Both the position numbers and the translations under genes were made by a program. The notes under the pieces are model-generated. The model saw only the letters and a list, made by a program, of their open reading frames with translations. It did not search any database and was not told the origin of the DNA. A stretch of 64,000 nt of DNA, taken from NCBI GenBank assembly GCA_025175895.1, contig CM045993.1, positions 47,000,621-47,064,620 of the forward strand. Direction: 5' to 3'. Positions within the stretch are counted from its first letter, which is position 1, and the number at the start of each line of letters is the position of its first letter. Shown here in pieces: positions 45,342 through 56,688 of the stretch. This DNA comes from Wurfbainia villosa (lineage: Eukaryota; Streptophyta; Magnoliopsida; Zingiberales; Zingiberaceae).

Positions 45342-46640
45342 TGTAGGGGATCGATCGGTGTGTATTGGCCGGCTAGAGGGGGGTGAATAGCCCTCTTCGT
45401 TGAATGACAGAATTTGCTCGTCTACAAAATCGTTAGCGCAAGCGGAATACTAATAAACAAGACAAGCAAATCAAAACAACAAGAATAAAACCAAGGCTAA
45501 CATAATATATAATGTGGTTCACGGCTACGCCGCTAATCCACGGTCCTCGATTCGCCCTCGGTGAATCACTCCGCAACCAATCCACTATTGGTCTCTCCTT
45601 TGCACCAAGCTAGGTGGAGGTAACCCTTACAACTCAAGAACACTTCTTCTTTTACAATTGATGTGAAAGAAACTAGAAGAAGGAGTTTATCACTTGTAGA
45701 GCACTTGGATGATGATTTGGAATATATGCATTAGCCATCCAAAAGCCCACACCCTCTCTTTTTATAGAGAGGGCTGATTTTTTCCCGTTGGCTGCCACCA
45801 GTCGACTGCTGCCCTTGGCAGTCGACTGCCGCCACTACAATGACCTCCAAACATGTCGGATCCCGACCGTTGTAGTCCAACGGATCCCTTGGCAGTCGAT
45901 TGATGTAACCATCAGTCGACTGATGCCTCCGTAGTCGACTGCCTAGTTGGCTACGAGCGGTTATGTGACCCAAACCCTCTTGACGATCATTGCGCCTTGA
46001 CGATTCGACTAATGTGAATCTTAGCGATCGACTACCAACATATATGGCGATCATTGTTTGCTTCACTAAACTCACTCGATCGGATACCGGTGGAACCCAG
46101 ATTCGACTCGAAAGTAGTCATTGCCATTCCATCGCGATCGGCGGTGCGTCTTGAAACTCAAACTTAACATTCGTTTGAGCTTCCGACGATCGGGTAAACC
46201 TCAACCCTTGCTGTCGAGCCTCCGACACTCAGCCATTCGGCCAAGTACACTTAATGAGCTACTTACAATTCACTCATTCTCTCATCTCACTCAAAGTCCC
46301 TCGCCGAAGCTCTCTTCGTTCGCGGCCACGTCCCTCGACAGCATCAGGCGCATGACTCTGCAATGCTCCTTCGCGTCTCTTGCCTTCGAAGTCTGCTTCC
46401 TTGGCTTCGCTTCAAGTCATCTTATCCGGTGGTCCCTCGGCAACATCAAGTGCACGACTCTGCAATGCTCCTTCTCCGACTCAAGCACGAGGTTGTGAGT
46501 GGTGAACCCGCCAAAGCTTCATGTGCAAATTATTAAGTCTTGCACGACTTCAATGCACATATCAAATCACAATAACAAACTAACTTAAACCCTTTGCCAC
46601 ACACATCAAAACCATATCACGACAAGAGATTGCCCTAACA
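45342..46640 (-). repeat. E14 3' LTR
   Basis: TGTAGGGGATCGATCGG to ...GATTGCCCTAACA. TATA box 45758-45766 (minus strand TATAAAAAG), palindromes 45790-45990, one or two degraded units of the E5 hairpin minisatellite near 46150-46225 (CTCAAAC...GTTTGAG...CCGAC). Confidence 0.88.
45758..45766 (-). promoter_or_regulatory. TATA box of E14 3' LTR
   Basis: Minus strand TATAAAAAG, identical to E5. Confidence 0.6.
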
Positions 46641-47777
46641 ATCTTCCCCCTTTTGATGTGTGGCAATCCGTTTAAGTTAGGTAAAAATATTTGATAAAAT
46701 ATTAAGGAAAGAAAACATGTGAATAACATGATTAGCAACTCTCCCCCTTAATACATGAAACTCCCCCTAACTATATTCCCCTTTACTTAAACTTATAGTT
46801 TTCTCCCCCTTTGACACCATCAAAAAGATTAAACAAAGTTTATATATCATGACATCAAGTCTAGAGAGAAACAAAAACTAAAATCAGTCAAAAACCTGAT
46901 AAAATCAGGTTACTGTGCTCGTTCACAGTCCATCAGTCGACAACTATCAGTATGGCAGTTGACTGACACAAAGGAATCAAGTTTTTTGATTTTTTGGACG
47001 AATTTCAGAAATGCACTATAAATTCCAGAAAATTCGAAAAATCATGAAATTTGGGGAACACATTTCTTATAAGTATATCTATCAATGAAAAATAGTTTTT
47101 CATGAAAAATCATTATATTTTCAGAGATTTACCAAAAATCCAAAAGCTTTAAAAACAACTAGTGTTTTGATCAAGTTTGTATCCATTTTAACACCTAGTT
47201 TTGTTTTGGATTGTTTCAAAACATGAACACATAGATTTTAAAGTAAGAATTTGTTTTGAAAACATATAAAATATCCAACCATGATCTTTGGGCAATATGT
47301 CTATGAATTAAACATAAGTCTTCCCCATGATTGGGCTATTATTGCTATTTTGATACTTTAAATGATCATCTAAATGCCATAGGCACTAGTGGACATTTGA
47401 CATCTCACTCATGCTTTCAATCAAGGTAGCCTATGGTGAGTGCGAGATGTATCCTAAAGGTATTTGTATATACTTAACCATCATTTTCATGCAATTCTAT
47501 CAAGGTTAAGTATCATCCTAACAATCCACATTATCATAAAGACATATATGTATGAATTTCATATTATGATCATGAAACAAATGTATTCATCAAATTGTGA
47601 TCATGCATTCGGTATTACATCATGATAATAAGGCAAATATCACCTAAAGCATGATTTATCTATTTATAGGTGCATTATCATCACCTAACACTATTTCAAA
47701 AATATTGTCCCGCCATCCTAAGTCAACCAAAATATGATATAGATAAAGTCCATATGGTTGACTATCTTAGGGTTTTC
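46641..47777 (-). other. E14 PPT and gag-PPT spacer, no coding domain
   Basis: PPT at 46641-46656 (minus strand TCAAAAGGGGGAAGAT). The rest is AT-rich with no domain; it resembles the E5 spacer. Confidence 0.72.
47401..47449. other. conserved spacer stem-loop, E14 copy
   Basis: CATCTCAC (47401-47408) against GCGAGATG (47442-47449), one mismatch caused by a T-to-C change. Confidence 0.65.
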
Positions 47778-49517
47778 CTAACCCTTTAGGATGGATTTAG
47801 GAACCCAAAATAAGTTCTTTCCTATGGGGTTCACTAAATACTCCTTAGGAATCCATTTTCTAGCAATTGTCTTATTTTTGCTTTGGCCCCTAGCAATCAA
47901 ATATGTATAGGCCTTTTCATTAGTTTTTCACTTGTATCCTAGGCCTTTCTTATTGAAGCTAGCCCTTTGACTCCCTATGATCATGTTAAGGGTGTTGGAG
48001 CCTATTGTGAATTTTTCTAGGGCTTTGGTCAAGTGATCTACCTTTTCCCTTAAAGCCCAATTTTCCTCTATGCATGCATCATTAACATCAAATGACATAT
48101 AAAGATCATGTGAGCATGCATCATCATGACTAGAAGAAATATTTTCATTTACATTTAAGCATGCTTTTTCTAATTTTTCTTCTAAGTCCTTAATTTGATC
48201 TAGCATGCATTTATTTTTCTTCTTTGCCCTAAACAAGTCCTTAGTGAGGCTAGAAATCATCAAAACTATTTTACTAGGTGAAAGGTTAGTTACCATAGTT
48301 TCCATGTCTTCTTCTTCGGATGAGGAGGATGATGAAGCTCCCCCTTCACTAGAGCTCTTCTCACTTGTTCTTGATCTTTCTTCTTGCTCGGAGGAGGAAG
48401 CGGAGTCTAGGTTGTCAAATGCCATCAAGGCTAGATTGGAGTAGACATGTTCTTCTTCTCCTTCGGATGAGGATGATGAAGAGGAAGGATCATCCCATGT
48501 CCTTGCCTTGAGTGCTTTGGCCTTCCCTTTTTCTTTGGCCTTCTTCTCTTCTTCTTTCTTCTTCTTGCTCCCCTTCTTCTTCTTCTTTTCTTCTTTCTTT
48601 CTCTTCTCCTCCTTGCTCTTGTTCAAGAGGGGACAATTATCCCTTATATGTCCTTCCCCTTGAAAATTGTAGCAAATAACCTTCCCCCTTGGTCTTCTCC
48701 TCCTATCATTAGATTTATTAAATTTAAAATATTTTAATGCACGCCTTACCCTCCTTACCATATAGGCTTCTTCCGTGCTATCCATGGAGTAGGAGGAGGA
48801 TGCTTCATCGGAGGAGGAGGAGTTCTCCATCTTCTTCTTCCCTTTGTTGGCTAATAGTGCCACTCCCCTTGATGGTTGAAGTCTTGACTCTTCTACTACT
48901 CCTTCAAGCTTAGATTCATGCAATTCCATAGTGGAGAAAAATTCATCTAGAGTACTTACCTCTAGATTCTTTGAAATATAGAATGAGTCCACCATTGAAC
49001 TCCACTTGGATGATCGGGGAAAAACATCTATTGCCTTCATGAGCATGTCCCTATTGGAGAGCTTCTCCCCTACACTAGATAAACCGTTAAGGATTTCTTT
49101 AAATCTTGAATGTAGAGATGTTACCTTCTCCCTTTTATCGAGTTTGATATTGTTGAGTTGGGAGAGAAGGACATCTCTCTTTGCTAGTTTTGCCTCGGAT
49201 GTGGCTTCATGAAGCTCCACTAGCTTCTCCCACATCTCTTTGGCACTAGAGCAATCCCCAATTCGATTGATCTCTTGTTGGGGAAGTACGTTGAAGAGAT
49301 GATGTTTAGCCTTTGAATTTGCAAGGTGTTCCTCTCTTTGCTTTTTAGTCCACCTTGATTTGTCCAGTATTCTCCCCTCTTCATCCCTAGGCATCTCAAA
49401 ACCGTTTTCCATTATAAGCATAATATCAAAATCGGTTTCAAAGAATACCTCCATTCACTTCTTCCACCAAGCGAATTCTCCTTCAAATTTTGGTGGGTGA
49501 ATGTTGGAGCCGACCAT
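47778..49517 (-). pseudogene. E14 gag, full length with two in-frame stops
   Basis: From ATG 49517 (MVGSNIHPPKFEGEFAWWKK) a TGA precedes MEVFFETDFD. The frame is then open for 508 codons to a TGA at 47928-47930 and continues in frame to TAG at 47778, 579 codons in total. Segments: DUF4219/UBN2-type N-terminal half, basic helix VRRVRRALKYFKFN, a zinc knuckle with its second Cys replaced (CYNFQGEGHIRDNC), a Lys/Glu-rich stretch, a Ser/Glu-rich acidic stretch, a coiled coil (KNKCMLDQIKDLEEKLEKA) and the conserved C-terminus FTIGSNTLNMIIGSQ ... WIPKEYLVNP. It is the best preserved family II gag here. The first stop may be a CGA/AGA to TGA change, since E5 has Arg there. Confidence 0.88.
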
Positions 49518-49566
49518 CTCTTGATGAAGTGTTTGTTGCGGCGGTTAGTCCTCGACAAATGACTTG

Positions 49567-49578
49567 GCTCTGATACCA
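49567..49578 (-). other. E14 primer-binding site
   Basis: Minus strand TGGTATCAGAGC, complementary to initiator tRNA-Met. Confidence 0.9.
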
Positions 49579-49668
49579 CTTGTAGGGGATCGATCGGTGT
49601 GTATTGGCCGGCTAGAGGGGGGTGAATAGCCCTCTTCATTGGATGACGGAATTTGCTCGTCTACAAAA

Positions 49669-50704
49669 TGTTGGATCGAGAAGCGTCGCTAGAGGGGGGG
49701 GTGAATAGCGATCGTAAATCTTTCGTCGAATTTGTTCGTTGAGACACAAGTAAATAAGTAAGCACAGCGGAAAATAAAATGAAACATTTATTTTACTTGG
49801 TTCACAACCCAGCGGTTGCTACTCCAAGGCCCTATCGGTCCTAGACCGCGTACGAAGGGCAAAGCACTATAACGTCTCCTCCTCGTTGGAGGTAGGAGAC
49901 AACGATCACAAAATCCGGGAATACGAGGATGAGGCAACAAGCCTACCTCACCTCGTTACGAATAAAAACAATGAATACAATATTAAAATAAATTACTAGA
50001 TGTTGCTGCCGACGAAGAAGATCTGAGGTTGTCGTCGCGTCGGTGTTATGACGGTGTTGGAGCGTTGGCATTGTAGGAGCACTTGATTAATAAACTTGAT
50101 GTGTTTGGAGTGGAATCCTCCCCTCCTTTTATAGATTTTGGCCTCTGAATTTGTCTCCTCTTTTTTCGAAACGGATCATGAAGTTGTCCAAATTTTATCG
50201 CGAAGTGGCCACGTCAAACGTTATCCATTTTGACCTAGCGCAAAGTAATCGCCGCCATCACCGATCGCTCCATGTCCAAGAATGATCGCCACTGGCCACT
50301 TCCCTGCAATAAGAGGTTAGCTCGGAAAATGATAAATACGACGGTTTCTAACCGTCCGATCTCGACCTAGACCTTCCACAGGAAGTCTTAGTCGGATCGC
50401 CGCCTACGGTCGTCCCCGTACAGAGGACACGACCTTACCATCTCTCACTCACACGATCTTACCTCGATTCTTACTGTGTCTCTTTCGCTTCCGGCCTTCC
50501 ACTCGATTCCTTCGGCTCCCTCCGAAGTCACTCGAGTGTTGCCCGACCATCGCGGCTTCCTCCGGGTGTCGCTAGCCTTCAGCTCTAGCTTTAGTACTTT
50601 TCTGCACACTCGATTTAGCTCGTGAGATAACGATGTAAACTTAACTTTGTGTCTTTGCCATAATCAAAACACAGGTTCGATTATCTAGTGCCCCTGCACC
50701 AACA
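49669..50704 (-). repeat. E15 3' LTR
   Basis: TGTTGGATCGAGAAGCG to ...GCCCCTGCACCAACA, 1036 bp. TATA-like box 50126-50134. Unlike other LTRs it lacks GTCGAC palindromes; the equivalent place holds CGCCGCCATCACCGATCGC-like sequence. Confidence 0.9.
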
Positions 50705-51763
50705 ATCTCCTCCTTTTTGATCTATGGCAAACCAACACAAAGTTAAGGGAAATTAAAGCATAAAACAAGTATAGTAAATGATGAATGTCATTTTCAAAAA
50801 CTCCCCCTTAACCAAAACTCCCCCTTAACCCTAGGTGAGTTTTGAAAGAGATACTTTGGTTCAAAATTAAATAAATTTTGTGTTACTCCCCCTTAACATG
50901 TGCTCTTCTCCCCCTTTTGCCATAAATAAAAAAAAAATGGGGTTTTTGTATAAAATAGGGGTTTAAAAATAATATCATATATGCATGCATCTAGATAAAT
51001 CAAATATGAGTCCAAGCATGCGTCTAGCAGTAGTTAGATAGGTTGGTTCGAGGTGTGTCCCTTAGGGTTAGTTTGCTCTCCCCCTTAGTCAAATATATGA
51101 AGTATAAGAGATGTAGGGGGCGCTAAACTTTGGCCTAAGAGTTGTTAAGTACAATAGTTGAGAAAATAAGTAGTATTTTGAAGGGGTTATATTTCAATTA
51201 TCCTTAACATCTCACCCATTCTATATGTCTCATAATTTGTTAAACTTATATGTTTTGTGAGATGATTTTAAATTAATTAAAGATAGTCAACCTTGGGTTA
51301 GATTCGGATTTAACCTTTAGATCGTTAAGTGACTTTTCGAGAAACTGGCTTCCAGGTCATGGCGAGGCACAGGGGCCTTCTTTGATCGGAACAACGACCA
51401 CTTCCTTAGACAAAGCCAAATTCAAGAAAATATCACTTAAGTCACTTAGGGTTACTTCCTGGTCTAACTAGTTTAGGATACGGCGAGGTAGCTTCAGCTA
51501 GTACCACTCGGTCAAGTGCACCAAGCTAGATACGCCTTATCTAGCTCGAATACACGAGACTTTGTTTCCCTAACGTACTATCATCTCGCCGCATCCTGAT
51601 ACTATGTTGTCAAGAGTTGACTAACAATTTTCCCTATCTAGCAATTCTAAAAATTAAAGTAAAATATTCAATGATTTTGCTAAGTAAGCGGGTATACTAT
51701 TTTAGTGTTAGCTCCCCCTGGACCATTGAACCAATATGGTCTATTCAAATAATGAACTTGATC
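50705..51763 (-). other. E15 PPT and gag-PPT spacer, no coding domain
   Basis: PPT 50705-50720 (minus strand TCAAAAAGGAGGAGAT). The block 51290-51720 is highly similar to E7 20820-21240 though no open frame is shared. Confidence 0.72.
51208..51264. other. conserved spacer stem-loop, E15 copy
   Basis: CATCTCAC (51208-51215) and GTGAGATG (51257-51264), perfect arms. Confidence 0.7.
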
Positions 51764-53217
51764 CTAGGGAATCCAAAACTTATTAGTCCTTATATGTGAA
51801 TTCAATAAAACCTTTGGGACCCATGCTTGGACTCTTTGATGACTACGATTTACGATAGACATATAAGACCTATTCGTAGTCTTTGACTTAAATCCGAGTC
51901 CGACTTTGTTGTACACGACTCTTTGGGTTCCAAGTAGTCGATTAAGGTTCTTAGATCCCAACGTGAACCTTTCCAACCTACCCTCAACCTCTTGAACTCG
52001 GTCTTTCAAAAGAGAATTCTCCTCCTCAAGTTTTTCAATTTGAGTTGAGTTTCCCTCTTGAACTTGACTAGTTGAAGAGGTTAGAGTAGCCTCTTGCTTG
52101 AGGGTTTTAACCTCCTCAAGTAATGACTTAACCCTAGACTCGGACTTAGTCAATTTCCTAGTAAGCATTTTAATTGTATTGTAAAGTGTACTAATTAAGG
52201 AACGGCTAACCTTAATTTTCTCTTTTGATCCGGCTTTAAGTTGCTTCTCGAAATAGTCCTCGAGTTCGGAGTTGGTGTTGTAATTGCATTCGGACTCAGA
52301 CTCGGACTCGGACTCGGACTCTTCGGGTCTTGCCATGCATGCTATGCCGACGCCTTCTTCATTGTCCCATGTTGCACGAAAAGCCTTCTTTTGATTTGAT
52401 TTGAATTGTGCCCTCTCTTGGTTCTTTAGTAGCCTCCTTTCCCTCCGAACGATCTTTCTTTTCATTCACTATTGCTTCCACCTTTTCGGATTCGGACTCT
52501 GATTCGTCTTCGGGTTCGAGTCCATGTTCTTGCTTAGTGGGTGTCTTGCTTCCTTGTCCTGCAAGTAGAGCAATACCTCTCTCGGCCCGGACCATGTTAG
52601 TTTGCTCATGAAGTTCAAACTCGGAAAATAATTCGTCTAACCTAAGCTTTGAAAGATCCTTAGAGACCTTGTAGACATCGACCATGGATGCCCACAAGGT
52701 AGTCCTAGGGAAAGCATTTAAAGCATACCTTATAAGGTCTCGGTTCTCTATGACTTGCCCGATCGAGTGAAGACCGTTGACGATGTCTTGGATCCGTGCA
52801 TGTAATTGGGTGGCGGTCTCGCGATCCTGCATCTTTAGATTGTACAGTTTATTTAAAAGTAAATCTCTTTTACATACCTTAGCATCGGCGCCTTCGTAGA
52901 TCAATCAATTTGTTCCAGAGGTCTTTGGTGCTAATGAATGGACCGATGCGGTTGAGCTCCTCCTTGGACAAGCCACATTGTAATATTTGAGTTGCTCTTG
53001 CATCGGCTTCGATTTGCCTCTTGGTTGCATTTGTCCACTTGTTGAAATCCAAGGGCTCTCCTTGATCATTGGTGGGTAGAGCAAAGCTGGTTTGGATTAT
53101 TATCCAAGTCTCGACTTGTGTTTTCAAGAAACACTCCATCCGACCTTTCCAATAATGGAAATCATCTCCGTTAAAGAACGGAGGTCGGGTGGTGCTATAT
53201 CCCTCAATGTGAGCCAT
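51764..53217 (-). pseudogene. E15 gag with two frameshifts
   Basis: ATG at 53217 opens MAHIEGYSTTRPPFFNGDD. Three overlapping open parts (52879-53217, 52359-52904, 51764-52465) give the N-terminal Gag region, the helical UBN2-like region (QLHARIQDIVNGLHSIGQ; LDELFSEFELHEQ), an acidic stretch (PEESESESESESE), a long coiled coil (SRVKSLLEEVKTLKQE, KLEEENSLLKDRVQEVE) and the tail NLNRLLGTQRVVYNKVGLGF ... WVPKVLL. No zinc knuckle is visible. Each frameshift is a short indel and may be recent. Confidence 0.85.
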
Positions 53218-53249
53218 TAAGTATCTTGCAAAACACGAATAAAAACCAA

Positions 53250-53700
53250 AGGGAATTCCAAGACTTGGTCTTGGATTAGTAATGCGGGAAATAAATAGGA
53301 AATAAACAGAATTAAATGAGAAAAATAAAAAACTAACAAAAACTAACAACTTACGACCTTCGATGCCCCTCGAAAGGGTACTAAACGTTGGATTTTGGGG
53401 CTGGAAATGGCTTGTTACGAGGGTAAACCCTCATAAGAAATGTAGATCTCTTAGAGAGCTTCGATTTGGTAGGTAGATCGCTATGTGAGTCCACTTGTAC
53501 GAAAAGTTATGGCTGTTTTACCGTCGGCTACTCCAAGAGAGAAAAACTTGCAAGCACACAACCAAAAGAAACGTACCAAGACTTCATCTTGGATTAGTAG
53601 TGCGGGAGGAAAAAGACCTAAAAAAAATACGAATCGAAAAATACAAACAGAAAACCAAAACGTGCTAGATCGGTGGTTTCACCAAATCTGAGCGCCCCCG
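53250..53700 (-). other. E15 leader with duplicated stem-loop
   Basis: The PBS-gag leader is 483 bp versus about 190 in E1 and E7. The hairpin CCAAGAC/GTCTTGG with ATTAGTA(A/G)TGCGGG occurs twice, at 53258-53274 and 53576-53592, each preceded by CTTGCAA(G/A)(C/A)ACAC-like sequence. This suggests a duplication of about 318 bp. Confidence 0.6.
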
Positions 53701-53711
53701 CTCTGATACCA
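53700..53711 (-). other. E15 primer-binding site
   Basis: Minus strand TGGTATCAGAGC, complementary to initiator tRNA-Met. Confidence 0.9.
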
Positions 53712-53713
53712 AT

Positions 53714-54416
53714 TGTTGGATCGAGAAGCGTCGCTAGGGGGGGTGAATAGCGATCGTAAATCTTTCGTCGAATTCGTTCGTTGAGACACAAGTAAATAAG
53801 TAAGCACAGCAAAAAATAAAATGACACGTTTATTTTACTTGGTTCACAACCCAGCGGTTGCTACTCCAAGGCCCTATCGGTCCTAGACCGCGTACGAAGG
53901 GCAAAGCACTATAACGTCTCCTCCTCGTTGGAGGTAGGAGACAACGATCACAAAATCCGGGAATACGAGGATGAGGCAACAAGCCTACCTCACCTCGTTA
54001 CGAATAAAAACAATGAATACAATATTAAAATAAATTACTAGATGTTGCTGCCGACGAAGAAGATCTGAGGTTGTCGTCGCGTCGGCGTTATGACAGTGTT
54101 GGAGCGTTGGCATTGTAGGAGCACTTAATGAATAAACTTGAAGTGTTTGGAGTGGAATCCTCCCCTCCTTTTATAGATTTTGGCCTCTGAATTTGTCTCC
54201 TCTTTTTTCGAAATGGATCATGAAGTTGTCCAAATTTTATCACGAAGTGGCCGCGTCAAACGTTATCCATTTTGACCTAGCGCAGATAATCGCCGCCATC
54301 ACCGATCGATAACCTCCCATCGATCGATGGGCATCACGATCGCTTCCATGTCTAGCAATGCCGCCACAGCCACTTCCCTGCAATAAGAGGTTAGCTCAGA
54401 AAATAATAAATACGAC
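53714..54416 (-). repeat. E15 5' LTR, first 703 bp
   Basis: Nearly identical to 49669-50355 of the 3' LTR, with a small extra block near 54308-54340 (GATAACCTCCCATCGATCGA). TATA at 54167-54175. E16 is inserted after ACGAC (54412-54416). Confidence 0.88.
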
Positions 54417-55259
54417 TGAAAAGACTTAACCCAGTATGCATATACTTAATCCCCCAGTCACACATCAATATTACCCATTATACACAAGATCGAAATTCCC
54501 GGCACAAAATTTATTTTATTCCATCCAGTTTAGCAGTCTCAATTACACACTTAACCCTCTCAACCTGAGGAAAAAAAAAATAGAACATCAAAATCATCTC
54601 CCCTCAAACTGGAAACCCTGTTTCGTAGATGCCTCGGACAATGTGTGCCATGCCCATCATCATCTCCTCAGTTACACCACCTCCGCTTCTTGCATCTCAA
54701 TCTGAGTATCCTGATCCCTACCTGAAATTGTTATGTGACATCATGAGTTCACAGCCCAGTAAGTAGATCAATGATAGGGATATACACAGGGAGGAAAATT
54801 CAACAGGGAATATATATCTCTACAACTGTAAATGTAACTACTGTAGCTCAACATACATTTTTGGTTACACCTTCTGTAAGTCAATTTGAAACATAACCAA
54901 TACTTTTAACAACATGCCATTATAACAAGTACTGCGAACCCAATCATGCCTTTCTGTTATGCTAACTGTACCTAAACACAAACCCTCGTGGTACCTCACA
55001 TTATGCATTTAAAATGCTGAGCCAGTCAAATACCTTAATTTCTTGTGAAATTCTGAGGTACCTCTAGAAAGAAACTAAGGGAATTAGTCATCAGTCATCA
55101 GTCAATCTGTCAGCCCTCCCCGGAGCTCAACTCGGGGAGCCCAACCCGTCCAGGCACCACTAATGCTCATGTACATACAGTTAGCTAACTAAGAATTTCT
55201 ATCATTTTCTATCATACTCAGTCACAGAAGGATAACATAGAACATCATGAATGGACGTG

Positions 55260-55560
55260 TATATATATATATATCTATATATAGCATCTAACCTCATACA
55301 CAGGTAGATGTTAATATAACTTATTCACATAACATCGAAGCATAAAAAAGATCTGATGAACATTTTAGCTAAAAAAATAAGAACATTAAACATCATAGGT
55401 GAACAAATATATATCTATATTTAGCATCTAACCTCATACACAGGTAGATGGTAATTACACACATATACATATAGCATCTAACCTCATACACAGGTAGATG
55501 GTAATTACACACATATACATATAACATCTAACCTCATACACAGGTAGATGATATTTATCA
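55260..55560. repeat. tandem repeat in E16 LTR
   Basis: About four units of AGCATCTAACCTCATACACA plus GGTAGATGGTAATTACACACATATACATAT; the last three are regularly spaced at about 60 bp. A TA microsatellite precedes them. Confidence 0.82.
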
Positions 55561-56068
55561 CATATTACATATCATTTACAGCATTAAGAAAAATCTTATA
55601 AAGGATTAACTAAACATGCTGACTGAGAACACATATAGGAGGAATCATCTACAGACATAAAGCTCATATACATACTAACTTTTATATCCACCCTAGCATG
55701 ATGATTCATTTCCAACAAACTACTCCTTACCTCTATTAAACATTTATCTGGCTATTAACTAAAGATTTAACCCTCAAATACATCGCTCGGCACACCCAAT
55801 TCATTATGACCCCAACATGTGTATACTCCGTTATTATCACCCTACCAGATGAAACCCTCAATACCAATCCACGCTTAAATTTATCAAAAACAATCCTAAA
55901 ATCCTAAACCGATCCTCTTCCCTTCCAATGACACCAATCTGTTTACCCATTCCCTTTCCCCTGCTCTTCACCTGCCGAGAACCCTAATCCACCGGTTCCG
56001 ATCACCCCCATATAGAATTCCCATTATAGCCCAAGGATTTAAATCCCTAGCCACCTCCCGAGATCTCT

Positions 56069-56370
56069 CTGCTCCTCACCTCCTTCAAGCCGACGGAAAA
56101 ATAGCTTCACCGGTTGCCATAACTCCGTCCATTCCAAACTACCGAAATTCCCCCCCATAAACCCTGCTAGAACACAATCTGGAAACTAAATGCCCAGACC
56201 CGATTAAATCCCGACATCCCTGCTCCTCACCTCCTTCAAGCCGACGGGATCCAAGCTTCACCGGTTTCTCCAGCTCCGTCCAATCCAAACCTACCGGAAT
56301 CCCCCCCTATGACCCTGCTAGAACACCATCTGGCAACCCATTCCACCGGCACGATGAAATCCCCAAAACC
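56069..56370. repeat. 151-bp tandem duplication in E16 LTR
   Basis: CTGCTCCTCACCTCCTTCAA starts at 56069 and again at 56220. The two copies differ at many positions, so the duplication is older than the present insertion. Confidence 0.85.
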
Positions 56371-56688
56371 CCGACTCAATCTCTCCGCAACAGTCCCACT
56401 GTGAAAATCTGTGGAACTCACCGCCCTCGCCAACCCTAGCCAAAGACTACTCACCGTGAAGAGGAAGGAGGAGGGTTGGTGTAGCTCCGGCAGCTTTGCG
56501 TCGTCTCCGGCGGAGGGGATTCGACGATCGCCTCTTTTCATCTCGCGTGGCTCGAAGCGTGAAGGTGGGTCGCACGAATGAAAAAGAAGGGAAAAAGAAA
56601 AAGAAAAGGAAAATAAAAAGGGTTCGGCCCGGTTAAATGGGTTTTAGGGTTTTTTCCCCTTCATGCCCCTCAACTGTGATTATTTAGG

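Noticed and set aside
47928..49454. 508-codon open frame as a possible domesticated host gene
   Set aside because: It is the gag of E14, within LTR, PBS and PPT, with two in-frame stops in the full reading frame and a damaged zinc knuckle. Nothing suggests host use.
56236..56541. Plus or minus ORFs in the GC-richer part of the E16 LTR
   Set aside because: The region is within the LTR and partly a 151-bp duplication. No domain, and the reading frame is not kept between the two repeat copies.
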